Source: Vibrio tubiashii
GTDB taxonomy: Bacteria; Pseudomonadota; Gammaproteobacteria; Enterobacterales; Vibrionaceae
Assembly: GCF_028551255.1 (NCBI RefSeq)
Contig: NZ_CP117029.1
Location: forward strand, 930,001-994,000
DNA length: 64,000 bases
Direction of reading: 5' to 3'
Shown piece by piece: positions 17,488 through 33,391 of this stretch. Within the stretch, counting starts at the first letter, position 1, and the number at the start of each line of letters is the position of its first letter. A program made the position numbers and the translations under genes. The notes beneath the pieces are model-generated. The model ran no database searches and was not told the origin of the DNA. It saw nothing but the letters and a program-made list of their open reading frames with translations.

Positions 17488-19509
17488 TTAAAGCTCAGTA
17501 ATCGCTTTACCTTTACGTAGTTTTCGAACCCACATTCTACTAGGGTGCAGTGCCTCTAACACGTCAACTGGCAAAGGTAACGGATCGCCACAAATCTGTG
17601 AGGCGAGTGTCTCTGCCAATAATGGCGCTGAACTTAAGCCTCTAGACCCTAACCCAAGCATGCAAAATAGATTCGGATAACTTGGAACGTCTACCGCGTT
17701 TTTGGCTGGCTTCTTTTTGTGTAGTTCGGCATAGACTTGCTTAATCTGCTCCAACTGACCGACATTGCCAACAAAAGGTAGATGGTCTCGGCTTACACAA
17801 CGAATCCCCTGACGAGAAAGGTTTCCAGAGGTATCAACCTGGTTCGGCCAGCTTGGGTTTGGTACACACTTGCGCAGCTTGTCGCCATTATCTTGCTGCG
17901 CGGCAGAGTCAAACTCGTAATCAAGGTGAGAACGGTCATAGCTAGCACCAATACAGTGGTGACCATTATTCGGGTTAACCGGGGTCATGTAGCCGTCATA
18001 ACACAGCACGGTTTTAAGCTGCTGCAAGTCCTCGGTGGTTGGAATATGGCTGACTTGCCCTTTCACCTGACCGAGGGGGATGTTTGCCGACTGTTCAAGT
18101 TGGTCAAACTGATGACCATTGGCAATCACAACACTTGAGTGAGTGAAGCTGTTATCGCCAGATTTGAGAGTCCAGGCTTGCGACTCTTCATTCCAAGTTA
18201 GCGCCTCTATCTTTGTAGCAAAAAACGTCTCAAATTGATCGCTTTTCTCTAGTTCGGCGATTAAACCTTGAGTCAGCTCAGCGGGGCACAGCCAACCCCC
18301 TAGTGGATAGTGGACACTTTCCATATCAATAGGTAGGCCAATGATTGAACTGGTCTGCTCTTGGTTCAAGCGATGAATAAGTTGGCTGTCGAAGTTGCCT
18401 TTTAACATCTTCTCTAGCTTAGTTTGTGACTTTTCATCCCACATCAGTTGAGTGACGCCGCACCAGTCGTGGTCGAATTTGATCTGCTCTGCTGCTTGCT
18501 CGACAAATTGTCTGGCAAACAGGAAAGCCGGAGCGAAAACGCGAGATACCCCAGAGTGGTCACCATTAAGCAGCGGATAAACAGCACCCTGACGATTGCC
18601 AGAAGCCCCTTGAGCTGGTTGAGCATCTTGGCAGTACAACGTGACTTTCTTTCCGCGTCGCAGCAGGGTTTTCGCTAATGTTGCACTAGCAATACCACCA
18701 CCAATGATGGCGATTGACTCTGATTGACTAGAAGGTGTGCGAGCAAACCAAGGTTTAAAATTGGTCTCCGCTTGGCGCTGTGTCAGGCTGCCGGCAATCA
18801 TATCTCGCTTGGTGCCGAAACCTTTGACCTTCTTCATTTCAAAGCCTGCTTCAATTAGACCTCTACGCACAAAACCTGCTGCAGTGAAAGTCGCACAGGT
18901 ACAATCTTGCTTGGCGAGTTTGGCCATACCATTGAAGAGGTCCTGATTCCACATTTCAGGGTTTTTGCTTGGTGCAAAACCGTCTAAGAACCAAGCATCA
19001 ACAAGACCTCGCTCAGCCACCGGTACTTTAGGCATGCAGTCTTTAATATCGCCAAACCACAGATCCAACGTTATCGCACCATCTTCAAGCACAATGCGGT
19101 GACATTCAGGAACAGCAATAGGGTAGTGCTTTTGCAATTTTTCCGCATATTCAGCCAGCTCTGGCCAAGATTGATGCGCTTTAACCAGATCTTGCTGACT
19201 GAGTGGATACTTCTCGAAGCTCACGAAATGGAGCTCTTTTAGTGGCGCATCTGGATGTTGCTGCTTAAATTGATCGAACCATTGCCATGCAGCTAGGAAA
19301 TTCAACCCAGTACCAAAGCCAGTTTCAGCAATAACGAAACGGCGTTGGTCATACGTTTGCCATCTTTGCGGGAGATGATTTTGGTGTAGAAACACATAAC
19401 GGGTTTCTTCAAGGCCATTGACGTTAGAAAAGTAGACATCATCAAACTGATCTGAAACAGGCGTACCCGCATCGTTCCAGCCTAGTTGGGCATTAGTAAT
19501 CGAGGTCAT
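17488..19509 (-). CDS. mnmC: MnmC, bifunctional tRNA mnm5s2U biosynthesis protein
   Basis: 673 residues from the ATG at 19509 ([17 protein letters not shown]), close to the 668 residues in E. coli; 32 extra codons to 19605 are not needed. The N-terminal methyltransferase domain shows '[12 protein letters not shown]' and '[15 protein letters not shown]'. The C-terminal FAD-dependent oxidase begins near residue 263 with '[14 protein letters not shown]' and has '[14 protein letters not shown]'. It converts cmnm5s2U to nm5s2U and then to mnm5s2U at the tRNA wobble position. It is divergent from fabB with about 130 bp between the starts, a conserved pairing. Confidence 0.96.
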   Translation of the reverse strand: MTSITNAQLGWNDAGTPVSDQFDDVYFSNVNGLEETRYVFLHQNHLPQRWQTYDQRRFVIAETGFGTGLNFLAAWQWFDQFKQQHPDAPLKELHFVSFEKYPLSQQDLVKAHQSWPELAEYAEKLQKHYPIAVPECHRIVLEDGAITLDLWFGDIKDCMPKVPVAERGLVDAWFLDGFAPSKNPEMWNQDLFNGMAKLAKQDCTCATFTAAGFVRRGLIEAGFEMKKVKGFGTKRDMIAGSLTQRQAETNFKPWFARTPSSQSESIAIIGGGIASATLAKTLLRRGKKVTLYCQDAQPAQGASGNRQGAVYPLLNGDHSGVSRVFAPAFLFARQFVEQAAEQIKFDHDWCGVTQLMWDEKSQTKLEKMLKGNFDSQLIHRLNQEQTSSIIGLPIDMESVHYPLGGWLCPAELTQGLIAELEKSDQFETFFATKIEALTWNEESQAWTLKSGDNSFTHSSVVIANGHQFDQLEQSANIPLGQVKGQVSHIPTTEDLQQLKTVLCYDGYMTPVNPNNGHHCIGASYDRSHLDYEFDSAAQQDNGDKLRKCVPNPSWPNQVDTSGNLSRQGIRCVSRDHLPFVGNVGQLEQIKQVYAELHKKKPAKNAVDVPSYPNLFCMLGLGSRGLSSAPLLAETLASQICGDPLPLPVDVLEALHPSRMWVRKLRKGKAITEL

Positions 19510-19637
19510 AGTGTCGGAAATATGTGAATAAAAACGATAATATGATTGCAATTGTACGGTTTTAAGGGAAAGCTGACCACTTTTCCCCGCTATCTTAGTT
19601 ATCATCTAGCGGATTTTTGAATTATAGGAATGTCATA

Positions 19638-20849
19638 ATGAAACGAGTCGTAATCACCGGTATGGGTATTGTTTCAAGTATCGGTAACAACGTCGAAGAA
19701 GTTTTAGCGTCTCTAAAAGCAGGTAAATCTGGTATTACTGCCTCTGAGCAGTTTAAAGAACAAGGTCTTCGTTCACAGGTATGGGGTGATCTAAAAATCA
19801 ACCCAGCAGAGCACATTGACCGTAAACAGATGCGCTTTATGGGTGATGCGGCTGCGTATGCATACCTATCAATGCAGCAAGCAATTGAAGACGCGGGTCT
19901 AACAGACGAGCAAGTTTCTAACGATCGCACAGGTATTGTTGCAGGTTCTGGTGGTGCATCTGCACTGAACCAAACTGTTGCGACTGACACAATGCGTGCG
20001 AAAGGCGTAAAACGTGTTGGTCCTTACATGGTTCCACGTACTATGTCTTCAACGGTTTCTGCATGTCTTGCAACGCCATTTAAGATTCGCGGCGTGAACT
20101 ACTCAATGAGTTCTGCATGTGCAACTTCTGCACACTGTATTGGCCACGCAATGGAACTTATCCAGCTGGGCAAACAAGACATCGTATTTGCAGGTGGTGG
20201 TGAAGAGCTAGATTGGTCTCAAACTATGATGTTTGACGCAATGGGCGCACTATCAACTAAGTACAACGAAACACCAGACAAAGCGTCTCGTACTTACGAT
20301 GCAAACCGTGACGGTTTCGTTATCTCTGGCGGTGGCGGCATGATGGTTATCGAAGAACTTGAGCACGCTCTAGCACGTGGCGCGAAAATCTACGGTGAGA
20401 TCGTTGGCTACGGCGCAACTTCTGACGGCTACGACATGGTAGCGCCATCAGGTGAAGGCGCGATTCGTTGTATGAAGATGGCGATGCAAGATGTAGACAG
20501 CATCGACTACGTAAACACGCACGGTACTTCTACACCTGTCGGTGACGTGAAAGAGCTAGGCGCTATCCAAGAGCTATTTGGTGACAACAGCCCAGCAATT
20601 TCAGCAACTAAAGCGATGACAGGTCATGCTCTAGGTGCAGCAGGCGTTCACGAAGCAATTTACTCAACGCTAATGCTAGAAAACAGCTTTATCGCACCAA
20701 GCGTAAACGTTGAGACTCTAGATGACGCAGCGCAAGGTCTAGATATCGTGACTGAGAAGCGTGACGCAGAGTTGACGACAGTTATGTCAAACAGTTTTGG
20801 TTTTGGTGGCACGAACGCTACGCTAGTTATCAAGAAATACCAAGGCTAA
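19638..20849 (+). CDS. fabB: FabB, beta-ketoacyl-ACP synthase I
   Basis: 403 residues from the ATG at 19638 ([14 protein letters not shown]). An upstream in-frame start at 19617 adds seven residues without support. The catalytic Cys is residue 161 in '[11 protein letters not shown]', and the two catalytic His lie in '[10 protein letters not shown]' and 'GHALGAAG'. It elongates fatty acids and is needed for unsaturated chains. Codon use is strongly biased, as in highly expressed genes. A hairpin (20890-20917) and a terminator follow. Confidence 0.98.
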   Translation: MKRVVITGMGIVSSIGNNVEEVLASLKAGKSGITASEQFKEQGLRSQVWGDLKINPAEHIDRKQMRFMGDAAAYAYLSMQQAIEDAGLTDEQVSNDRTGIVAGSGGASALNQTVATDTMRAKGVKRVGPYMVPRTMSSTVSACLATPFKIRGVNYSMSSACATSAHCIGHAMELIQLGKQDIVFAGGGEELDWSQTMMFDAMGALSTKYNETPDKASRTYDANRDGFVISGGGGMMVIEELEHALARGAKIYGEIVGYGATSDGYDMVAPSGEGAIRCMKMAMQDVDSIDYVNTHGTSTPVGDVKELGAIQELFGDNSPAISATKAMTGHALGAAGVHEAIYSTLMLENSFIAPSVNVETLDDAAQGLDIVTEKRDAELTTVMSNSFGFGGTNATLVIKKYQG

Positions 20850-20889
20850 CTGAATTTGCTCATTAGTGAGCAATCCAGTTTCCAGAGCT

Positions 20890-20917
20890 GACTAACCTTT
20901 AGTAATAAAGGTTAGTC
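20890..20917. other. Perfect 11-bp hairpin downstream of fabB
   Basis: GACTAACCTTT pairs with AAAGGTTAGTC around a six-base loop. No T-run follows, so it is probably a 3' stabilising structure ahead of the real terminator at 20977. Confidence 0.5.
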
Positions 20918-20976
20918 TAACAGACGCAGACTTTAACCCATGGAGAGCGGGTTAAGATCCTTTTGTTCTGGACTAT

Positions 20977-21004
20977 TGCCCGGCCAAGTGCCGGGCATTT
21001 TTCT
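20977..21004 (+). terminator. Rho-independent terminator downstream of fabB
   Basis: Stem TGCCCGG / CCGGGCA followed by TTTTTC. Confidence 0.85.
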
Positions 21005-21007
21005 ATC

Positions 21008-21042
21008 TAATACCAATCGGAATAATAGGTGATCAGATAATT
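21008..21042. repeat. Partial copy of the ~165-bp palindromic repeat family
   Basis: These 35 bases are nearly the reverse complement of the right end of the element at 37901-38066 (AATTATCTGAACACC... ending GATTGGTATTA). Only this end is present here. Confidence 0.7.
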
Positions 21043-21104
21043 ACTCGACACCGACTCACCTTTTTTGCACAATCAATGCCATTCAAAGCCAAATCGATAA
21101 ACCC

Positions 21105-22238
21105 ATGAAAATTCTTGTAGATGAAAATATGCCTTATGCTGAGCAGCTTTTTAGTCAGCTAGGTGAGGTTGTTTTAAAATCCGGTCGTACCTTGACCGCC
21201 GATGACTTAATCGATGTTGATGCGCTAATGATTCGCTCAGTGACTAAGGTGAATGCAGAGCTAATCGCTAAAGCGAACAAGCTAAAATTTGTCGGCACAG
21301 CCACTGCGGGGATGGATCACGTCGATCAAGCGCTACTTAAAGAGAAAGGCATTTACTTTACCGCCGCGCCGGGTTGTAACAAAGTAGGCGTCGCCGAATA
21401 TGCTTTTAGCGTAATGATGGTGCTTGCTCAGCAGCATGGCTTCTCTGTGTTTGATAAAACCGTGGGCATTATTGGTGCGGGCCAAGTGGGAAGCTATCTA
21501 CAGAAATGCTTAGAAGGCGTCGGCATTAATGTGTTGATCAACGATCCACCTAAACAAGCTGAAGGGGACACTCGTCAATTTACCCCTTTGTCTGAACTGT
21601 TAGAGCAAGCTGACATTATCACTCTGCATACCCCTATCACGCGTGACGGAGAGCACCCAACACATCACTTAATTGATCAATCAGTGTTGGAAACGTTACG
21701 TGGTGACCAAATTTTAATCAATGCGGCACGTGGCCCAATTGTCGATAACGCTGCACTAAAAGCGCGCTTACAGAAGAATGATGGGTTCGTTGCGGCATTA
21801 GACGTGTTTGAATTTGAGCCAGAGGTTGATATGGAGCTTCTGCCTCTGCTAGCATTCGCAACCCCTCATGTGGCAGGTTATGGCTTAGAGGGGAAAGCTC
21901 GCGGTACGACAATGATCTTCAATAGCTATTGTGAGTTTCTAAACAATGAATTACGTGCGCATGCCAGTGACTTGCTGCCCATTGCGCCAGTCCCATTACT
22001 CAATTTAGATCGCGAGTGGGATGAAGCAACGCTGCACAACATCACGCAGCTAGTCTATGATGTGCGTAAAGATGACGCCTTATTCCGACGTGAAATCAGC
22101 AAGCCTGGTTCGTTTGACCTGATGCGTAAAAACTATTGGGATCGTCGAGAGTACAGTGCAGTCACGTTAGTCGGTGGAGAGTCATGCAATCTATCCCCAC
22201 TAGCAAAACTAGGTTTTCAGGTTGAGGTAAGTCAATGA
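21105..22238 (+). CDS. pdxB: PdxB, erythronate-4-phosphate dehydrogenase
   Basis: 377 residues. It has the D-2-hydroxyacid dehydrogenase fold with NAD motif '[17 protein letters not shown]' near residue 118 and the PdxB-specific start '[16 protein letters not shown]'. The catalytic Arg/Glu/His region '[14 protein letters not shown]' and '[16 protein letters not shown]' is intact. It oxidises 4-phosphoerythronate in the DXP-dependent route to pyridoxal phosphate. Its stop overlaps the start of asd by four bases (ATGA), so both are co-translated. Confidence 0.97.
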   Translation: MKILVDENMPYAEQLFSQLGEVVLKSGRTLTADDLIDVDALMIRSVTKVNAELIAKANKLKFVGTATAGMDHVDQALLKEKGIYFTAAPGCNKVGVAEYAFSVMMVLAQQHGFSVFDKTVGIIGAGQVGSYLQKCLEGVGINVLINDPPKQAEGDTRQFTPLSELLEQADIITLHTPITRDGEHPTHHLIDQSVLETLRGDQILINAARGPIVDNAALKARLQKNDGFVAALDVFEFEPEVDMELLPLLAFATPHVAGYGLEGKARGTTMIFNSYCEFLNNELRAHASDLLPIAPVPLLNLDREWDEATLHNITQLVYDVRKDDALFRREISKPGSFDLMRKNYWDRREYSAVTLVGGESCNLSPLAKLGFQVEVSQ

Positions 22239-23248
22239 GCCAACAATATAATGTTGCAGTTTTAGGCGCGACTGGTGCAGTCGGCGAAACAATTATCGAA
22301 GTGCTGCAAGAGCGCAAATTCCCAGTGGGTGAGATTTACCTTTTGGCCAGTGAGCGCAGTGAAGGTAAGACTTATCGCTTTAACGGTAAAACAGTTCGCG
22401 TTCAAAACGTAGAAGAGTTTGACTGGTCTCAAGCGCATATCGCTCTATTCTCCGCGGGTGGTGATTTGTCTGCTAAATGGGCGCCAATCGCGGCAGATGA
22501 AGGTGTTATCGTGATTGATAATACCTCACAGTTCCGCTACGAGTACGATATTCCGCTCGTGGTGCCTGAAGTGAACCCTGAAGCGATTGCCGAGTTCCGT
22601 AACCGCAATATCATCGCTAACCCAAACTGTTCAACAATTCAGATGTTGGTTGCGTTAAAACCAATTCACGATGCAGTTGGTATTGAGCGTATCAACGTAT
22701 CTACTTACCAGTCAGTGTCGGGCGCAGGTAAAGCGGGTATTGATGAATTAGCAGGCCAAACGGCTAAGCTACTTAACGGCATGCCAGCAGAGAACGAAGA
22801 GTTCTCTCAACAAATCGCGTTTAACTGTATTCCGCAAATCGATCAGTTTATGGAAAACGGTTATACCCGTGAAGAAATGAAGATGGTTTGGGAAACACAG
22901 AAAATCTTCAACGATCCAGGGATTACTGTGAACCCTACTTGTGTACGTGTGCCAGTTTTCTATGGCCATGCGGAAGCAATCCACCTAGAAACATGCGCTC
23001 CAATTGATGCGCAAGAAGTGATTAATCTTCTAGAGCAAACTGAAGGTATCGAAGTGTTCCACGGTGAAGATTTCCCAACACAAGTTCGCGATGCTGGCGG
23101 TAAAGATCACGTGATGGTAGGTCGTATCCGCAATGATATCAGTCACCATAGTGGTGTGAACCTGTGGGTAGTGGCAGACAACGTTCGTAAGGGAGCAGCA
23201 ACTAACGCTGTGCAAATCGCTGAAGTACTGATTCGCGACTACTACTAG
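22235..23248 (+). CDS. asd: Aspartate-semialdehyde dehydrogenase (Usg-branch paralogue position)
   Basis: 337 residues. The N-terminal Rossmann motif '[18 protein letters not shown]', the catalytic Cys132 in '[10 protein letters not shown]', and the acid-binding stretch '[17 protein letters not shown]' are present, so the enzyme should be active. It reduces aspartyl phosphate to aspartate semialdehyde on the way to Lys, Met, Thr and diaminopimelate. In enterobacteria the gene between pdxB and truA is the inactive paralogue usg; here the active-site Cys is kept, like the second Asd known in V. cholerae. Confidence 0.93.
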   Translation: MSQQYNVAVLGATGAVGETIIEVLQERKFPVGEIYLLASERSEGKTYRFNGKTVRVQNVEEFDWSQAHIALFSAGGDLSAKWAPIAADEGVIVIDNTSQFRYEYDIPLVVPEVNPEAIAEFRNRNIIANPNCSTIQMLVALKPIHDAVGIERINVSTYQSVSGAGKAGIDELAGQTAKLLNGMPAENEEFSQQIAFNCIPQIDQFMENGYTREEMKMVWETQKIFNDPGITVNPTCVRVPVFYGHAEAIHLETCAPIDAQEVINLLEQTEGIEVFHGEDFPTQVRDAGGKDHVMVGRIRNDISHHSGVNLWVVADNVRKGAATNAVQIAEVLIRDYY

Positions 23249-23287
23249 GTCATCAAACACTAAGCTATTGCTGACAAATACCTAACT

Positions 23288-23317
23288 AAAGCCTCGCCAT
23301 TGTGTGAGGCTTTTTTA
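23288..23317 (+). terminator. Terminator of the pdxB-asd operon
   Basis: Stem AAAGCCTC / GAGGCTTT followed by TTTT, 40 bp after the asd stop. Confidence 0.88.
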
Positions 23318-23466
23318 ATCGAATTTTGAAAAATTGTGTGAGATTAATGCGAATATGGCGCCGGACACACATTTTTTGCCTATCCACCTATAGTTTTGAG
23401 TGGTTTATCCGATATATTTAACAGATCATTGTCATTAATTTAATTGAGCACATAGCTGAGCCTTAT

Positions 23467-28935
<5,469 letters not shown>

Positions 28936-28957
28936 GTAATTCTAGATATAGAGTGAA

Positions 28958-28989
28958 AAGGGGGCTGCTGTTTAGCCCCCTTGTTTTTT
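28958..28989 (+). terminator. Terminator of fimV
   Basis: Stem GGGGGCT / AGCCCCC followed by TTGTTTTTT. Confidence 0.9.
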
Positions 28990-29058
28990 GGTATATACTG
29001 CCGCCCCCAAGATTTGGTCACCAGACCTTAGTAGCAACAATTCAACGAGAACATCCTG

Positions 29059-29853
29059 ATGAGAATTGCTTTAGGCATCGAATACAATGGCACTCAATAT
29101 TTTGGTTGGCAACGCCAGCGAGAAGTAAAAAGCGTACAAGAGAAACTAGAACGCGCATTGAGCATCGTTGCAAACCACCCTATTGAAGTCCAATGTGCGG
29201 GTCGTACTGACGCAGGTGTACACGGTACAGGGCAGGTGGTTCATTTCGATACCACAGCAACGCGTAAAATGGTCGCTTGGACGATGGGAGCCAACGCGAA
29301 TCTGCCAGACGATATCGCTGTGCGCTGGGCAAAAGAAGTGCCTGAAGAGTTTCACGCGCGTTTCTCTGCGACCGCTCGTCGTTATCGCTACATCATTTTT
29401 AATAGCGCGTTGAGGCCGGGTATTCTTTCATCGGGTGTTAGCCACTATCACGGTGAGCTGGATGAAAACAAGATGCATCAAGCCGCGCAGTACCTACTGG
29501 GTGAAAACGACTTCACATCCTTTAGAGCGACGCATTGCCAATCACGCAGTCCTTGGCGCAATATGATGCACATTAATGTGACGCGCCATAACCAGTATGT
29601 CGTGATCGATATTAAAGCCAATGCATTTGTTCACCATATGGTTCGTAACATCACAGGTAGCTTGATTTGTGTTGGTCGAGGCGAGAAGAAACCAGAGTGG
29701 ATAAAAGAGCTACTGGAGATCAAAGATCGTAAGCAAGCAGGGGCAACGGCGAAAGCGGAAGGCTTGTACTTGGTGGATGTTGATTACCCAGAAGAATTCC
29801 AATTGCCAAGAGTGCCGATTGGACCACTATTTTTGCCAGACAATTTGAACTAA
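29059..29853 (+). CDS. truA: TruA, tRNA pseudouridine(38-40) synthase
   Basis: 264 residues. The catalytic Asp is residue 51 in '[18 protein letters not shown]'. The N-terminal '[20 protein letters not shown]' and '[14 protein letters not shown]' are standard. It isomerises uridines 38-40 in the anticodon arm of several tRNAs. It is the usual neighbour of fimV and accD in Gammaproteobacteria. About 175 bp separate it from accD. Confidence 0.98.
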   Translation: MRIALGIEYNGTQYFGWQRQREVKSVQEKLERALSIVANHPIEVQCAGRTDAGVHGTGQVVHFDTTATRKMVAWTMGANANLPDDIAVRWAKEVPEEFHARFSATARRYRYIIFNSALRPGILSSGVSHYHGELDENKMHQAAQYLLGENDFTSFRATHCQSRSPWRNMMHINVTRHNQYVVIDIKANAFVHHMVRNITGSLICVGRGEKKPEWIKELLEIKDRKQAGATAKAEGLYLVDVDYPEEFQLPRVPIGPLFLPDNLN

Positions 29854-30028
29854 ACCGTGGTAAATTGTCGAACTAATCAGGTCTTTAGTGTGTGAGGAAT
29901 TGATTCAAGAAATAGGTACAACCAGTTTTTTGTCTACACTTGGCATTTAATATGCTTTAATCCTCACGCGTAAATTCAGAATTTGTATCCCTCGCTTTAG
30001 GCGCGGGAGTAGAGAGAAAAGGTCTTCC

Positions 30029-30955
30029 ATGAGTTGGCTTGAAAAGATTTTAGAAAAAAGCAACATCGTTAGTTCACGTAAAGCGTCTATCCCTGAAGGG
30101 GTTTGGACTAAATGTACTTCATGTGAACAGGTGCTTTACCACGCTGAACTAGAGCGTAACCTAGAAGTATGTCCGAAATGTGACCATCACATGCGTATGA
30201 GAGCGCGTCGTCGCCTTGAAACATTCCTAGACGAAGATAATCGTGTAGAGATTGCCGACGAGCTTGAGCCGCAAGATAAACTGAAGTTCAGAGATTCGAA
30301 GAAATACAAAGATCGTATTTCTGCGGCTCAGAAAAGCAGTGGTGAAAAAGATGCATTAGTTGTAATGAAAGGTGAGCTTCTTGGTCAGCCTATCGTTGCG
30401 TGTGCATTCGACTTCTCTTTCATGGGCGGTTCAATGGGCTCTGTTGTTGGTGCGCGTTTTGTTCGTGCAGCAGAAGCAGCGATGGAAGCAAACTGTGGTC
30501 TAGTGTGTTTCTCAGCAAGTGGTGGTGCACGTATGCAAGAGGCGCTTATGTCTCTAATGCAAATGGCAAAAACCAGTGCGGCGCTAGAACGTATGTCTGC
30601 AAAAGGCCTACCATTTATCTCAGTGATGACTGACCCTACTATGGGTGGTGTATCTGCGAGTTTAGCGATGCTGGGTGATATCAACATCGGTGAGCCAAAA
30701 GCACTGATCGGTTTTGCAGGTCGTCGTGTTATTGAACAAACAGTACGTGAAGATCTACCGGAAGGTTTCCAGCGTAGTGAATTCCTACTAGAGCACGGTG
30801 CAATCGATATGATCGTTGACCGCCGTGAAATGCGTCAGCGTATTGGTAGCCTGATGGCGAAGATGAACAACAATCCATCACCTTTGGTGGTTTCTGTTAA
30901 CGATTCGCCAAATGAAGCTGCTTATTCTGTACCAGAAGCAGACGAAAAAGGGTAA
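30029..30955 (+). CDS. accD: AccD, acetyl-CoA carboxylase carboxyltransferase beta subunit
   Basis: 308 residues. A four-cysteine zinc ribbon (C29, C32, C48, C51 in 'CTSCEQ' and 'CPKCDHH') is followed by the crotonase-fold carboxyltransferase domain ('[20 protein letters not shown]', '[14 protein letters not shown]'). With AccA it moves the carboxyl group from biotin to acetyl-CoA, forming malonyl-CoA. It is followed 44 bp later by folC, the common accD-folC-dedD-cvpA-purF order. Confidence 0.98.
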   Translation: MSWLEKILEKSNIVSSRKASIPEGVWTKCTSCEQVLYHAELERNLEVCPKCDHHMRMRARRRLETFLDEDNRVEIADELEPQDKLKFRDSKKYKDRISAAQKSSGEKDALVVMKGELLGQPIVACAFDFSFMGGSMGSVVGARFVRAAEAAMEANCGLVCFSASGGARMQEALMSLMQMAKTSAALERMSAKGLPFISVMTDPTMGGVSASLAMLGDINIGEPKALIGFAGRRVIEQTVREDLPEGFQRSEFLLEHGAIDMIVDRREMRQRIGSLMAKMNNNPSPLVVSVNDSPNEAAYSVPEADEKG

Positions 30956-30999
30956 AGTAACTCACTAACAAGCAACCACAATCAATTGGTTATAGTTAG

Positions 31000-32265
31000 A
31001 TGAGTCAAAGCCAAATTCCTCAAGCCACATCACCACTGTCGATGTGGCTTGATTATTTAACCAACATCCACACTTCTGCGATAGACCTAGGTCTAGACCG
31101 CGTTCAAGCTGTTGCTCAATCAGCAAACCTTACTAAACCTGCTCCTACTGTTATTACCGTTGCTGGTACTAATGGCAAAGGCTCTACTTGTGCCTTAATG
31201 GAAGCAATCTTACTTGATGCTGGCTACTCTGTTGGTGTCTACAGTTCTCCGCACCTTATTCGTTACAACGAACGTGTTCGTATCAATGGCGAAGATCTTA
31301 GTGATGAAAAGCATGCGCAAGCGTTTGATTTTATCGAGAAACAGCGCGGCGAAATCAGCCTAAGCTTATTCGAATATGGCACCTTAGCTGCCTTGCGCCT
31401 TTTCCAAACAGAGAAAGTAGATGTCGTTCTGCTTGAAGTGGGTTTAGGTGGCCGATTAGATGCGACCAATGTGGTGGATCATGATGTTTCAGTGATCACT
31501 AGCCTAGCTATCGACCATGTTGATTGGCTCGGTGATGACATCAATGTGATCGGCTTTGAGAAAGCGGGTATTTTCCGTAGTGGGAAACCTGCTATTTGTG
31601 GTCAGCCTAAAGCGCCTGCGACGGTTGCAGCGCACGCTGATGATATTGGTGCAGAGTTCTACCCTGTTGATATTCAGTACAGCTACAAACTGCAAAGCGA
31701 GTCGGTTTGGCAGTGGACACACGGAAGTTACACCCTCGACGATCTCCCTGTCCCAGGCTTACCATTACAAAACGCAGCAACCGCACTTATGGCACTGGCG
31801 ACAGCGAACTTAGACCTAAGCGATGTGAACATCGTCAATGGCCTTAAAAACGCCCAATTACCCGGTCGTATGCAAGTGATCAGCACAGAGCCAACAATCT
31901 TGTTAGATGTTGCGCACAACCCGCACTCTGCAGAGTACTTAGTTGAACGTGTTGGGCAAAAGTACCAAGGTAAGAATATTCATACCGTGGTGGCAATGCT
32001 GCACGATAAAGACGTTGAAGCAACGCTCAGTGCGCTAAGCCCAATTGCTGCTAATTGGTACCCGGCGTCTCTTTCTGGTCCACGTGCGGCGAGTTCTGAA
32101 GAACTATGTCAGTATCTTCCGTCAGGGACAACCCAATATCCAAACCCAGTAGAAGCATTTGAAGCTGCATTGACAAACGCAACGCCACAAGATGTCATCC
32201 TCGTCGTTGGTTCTTTCCACACTGTGGGTGAAGTGCTAGAGCATTGGCAAAACAAAGGTGAATAA
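31000..32265 (+). CDS. folC: FolC, dihydrofolate/folylpolyglutamate synthase
   Basis: 421 residues. The ATP-binding P-loop is 'TVAGTNGKGSTCALME' near residue 53. The family sequences 'GVYSSPHLIRYNERVRING', 'LLEVGLGGRLDATNVVD' and 'LDVAHNPHSAEYL' are present. It adds glutamates to dihydropteroate and to folates. Its stop codon TAA is directly followed by the ATG of dedD with no gap. Confidence 0.97.
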   Translation: MSQSQIPQATSPLSMWLDYLTNIHTSAIDLGLDRVQAVAQSANLTKPAPTVITVAGTNGKGSTCALMEAILLDAGYSVGVYSSPHLIRYNERVRINGEDLSDEKHAQAFDFIEKQRGEISLSLFEYGTLAALRLFQTEKVDVVLLEVGLGGRLDATNVVDHDVSVITSLAIDHVDWLGDDINVIGFEKAGIFRSGKPAICGQPKAPATVAAHADDIGAEFYPVDIQYSYKLQSESVWQWTHGSYTLDDLPVPGLPLQNAATALMALATANLDLSDVNIVNGLKNAQLPGRMQVISTEPTILLDVAHNPHSAEYLVERVGQKYQGKNIHTVVAMLHDKDVEATLSALSPIAANWYPASLSGPRAASSEELCQYLPSGTTQYPNPVEAFEAALTNATPQDVILVVGSFHTVGEVLEHWQNKGE

Positions 32266-32802
32266 ATGGCAAGCAAATTTCAGAGCCGTCTCGTTGGAAC
32301 CATTATCCTTGTCGCTATAGGGATTATTGTTTTACCCGACGTTTTAGACGGTAAGAAAACCCATTACAAAGAAGAAATCGCGAGCATCCCCCTTAAGCCG
32401 GAACTCGACAGCGAGCTAGAAAGCTTTGAGATACTCGATCCGGTTGATGATAGCCAAAACTTACCAGAGACGCCGGTTGAAGTCGTGGTCACTCAGGAGC
32501 CTGTTGCTGATGATAAACCACTGCCAGTGGCGATAAAAGAAGTCCCAGAGCGTAATGAGTACCAAGATAGCGCGTGGATCGTCCAGCTTATGGCATTGAA
32601 GAATGCTGACAACGCTAAAAATCTGGTAAAGGATCTACAAAAACGCGGCTATCAGGCACACACCAAACCCGAAAATGGTTTTACCCGAGTCATTATTGGT
32701 CCTGATGTTTCTAAGAGTAAGCTTGAGCGCCAGATCATCGAACTGGAAAAAATTACCGGTTCAAAAGGTCAATTGCTCAAATTTAAACCACTAAATCCAT
32801 AA
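32266..32802 (+). CDS. dedD: DedD, SPOR-domain cell division protein
   Basis: 178 residues. A membrane helix lies at about 8-24 ('LVGTIILVAIGIIVLPDVL'), then a Glu/Pro/Val-rich periplasmic linker, then a C-terminal SPOR domain ('WIVQLMALKNADNAKNLVKD', 'GFTRVIIGPDVSKSKLERQI'). SPOR domains bind denuded glycan strands at the septum. The stop codon overlaps a PurR-like operator for the next genes. Confidence 0.94.
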   Translation: MASKFQSRLVGTIILVAIGIIVLPDVLDGKKTHYKEEIASIPLKPELDSELESFEILDPVDDSQNLPETPVEVVVTQEPVADDKPLPVAIKEVPERNEYQDSAWIVQLMALKNADNAKNLVKDLQKRGYQAHTKPENGFTRVIIGPDVSKSKLERQIIELEKITGSKGQLLKFKPLNP

Positions 32803-32816
32803 GAAAACGTTTGCGT
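32801..32816. promoter_or_regulatory. PurR operator upstream of cvpA-purF
   Basis: AAGAAAACGTTTGCGT matches the PurR consensus ACGCAAACGTTTGCGT at 14 of 16 positions, including the central AAACGTTTGCGT. It covers the dedD stop codon and lies about 50 bp before cvpA, next to a possible -10 TAAAAT (32832-32837). In E. coli PurR represses cvpA-purF from an equivalent site. Confidence 0.8.
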
Positions 32817-32865
32817 CAGCGTTTTTTCTGTTAAAATGCGCGCCAACTTAAGATGTAAGTACAGA

Positions 32866-33357
32866 ATGAATCCGTTAGATATTGTCATTTTAGGTGTGAT
32901 CGGCCTGTCGGCTTTGATCAGTTTAGTTCGTGGTTTCGCTAAAGAAGCGTTGTCATTAGTGATTTGGTTTGGAGCGTTTTTTATCGCGAGTCAGTACTAC
33001 GCGAAATTAGCGGTCTACTTTACCAATATCCAAGATGACATGTTCCGCAACGGTGCCGCGATTGCAGCCTTGTTTATTGCCACTTTAATCGTTGGTGCTC
33101 TCGTCAACTACGTGATCGCCCAACTGGTGCAAAAAACAGGTTTGTCGGGGACAGATAGAGTATTGGGCGTCGTCTTTGGCGGTTTGCGTGGTGTTCTTAT
33201 TGTGTCTGCCGGGCTATTTTTTATGGATGCGTTTACATCGTTTCCAGACTCACAGTGGTGGAAAGGTTCGCAACTGGTGCCGGAGTTTAGCCGCGTCATT
33301 GCCCCTTTCTTTGAACACTTACAAGCAACATCTAGTTTCTTATCTGGCGCGCTATAA
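32866..33357 (+). CDS. cvpA: CvpA family membrane protein
   Basis: 163 residues from the ATG at 32866 (MNPLDIVILGVIGLSALISL); ten codons of upstream in-frame sequence lie within the promoter. Four membrane segments are visible and the motif 'SLVRGFAKEALSLVIWFGAF' is characteristic. CvpA was first linked to colicin V production and more recently to envelope stress resistance. It is co-transcribed with purF, 34 bp downstream, under probable PurR control. Confidence 0.94.
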   Translation: MNPLDIVILGVIGLSALISLVRGFAKEALSLVIWFGAFFIASQYYAKLAVYFTNIQDDMFRNGAAIAALFIATLIVGALVNYVIAQLVQKTGLSGTDRVLGVVFGGLRGVLIVSAGLFFMDAFTSFPDSQWWKGSQLVPEFSRVIAPFFEHLQATSSFLSGAL

Positions 33358-33391
33358 CGCGCCAGTCATTGTCAAAATCGAGGGTTAGGAC

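Noticed and set aside
19567..19585. FadR-like sequence before fabB (inverse of AAGTGGTCAGCTTT)
   Set aside because: Only about nine of 13 informative positions fit the FadR site; regulation by FadR is plausible but this match alone does not support a call.
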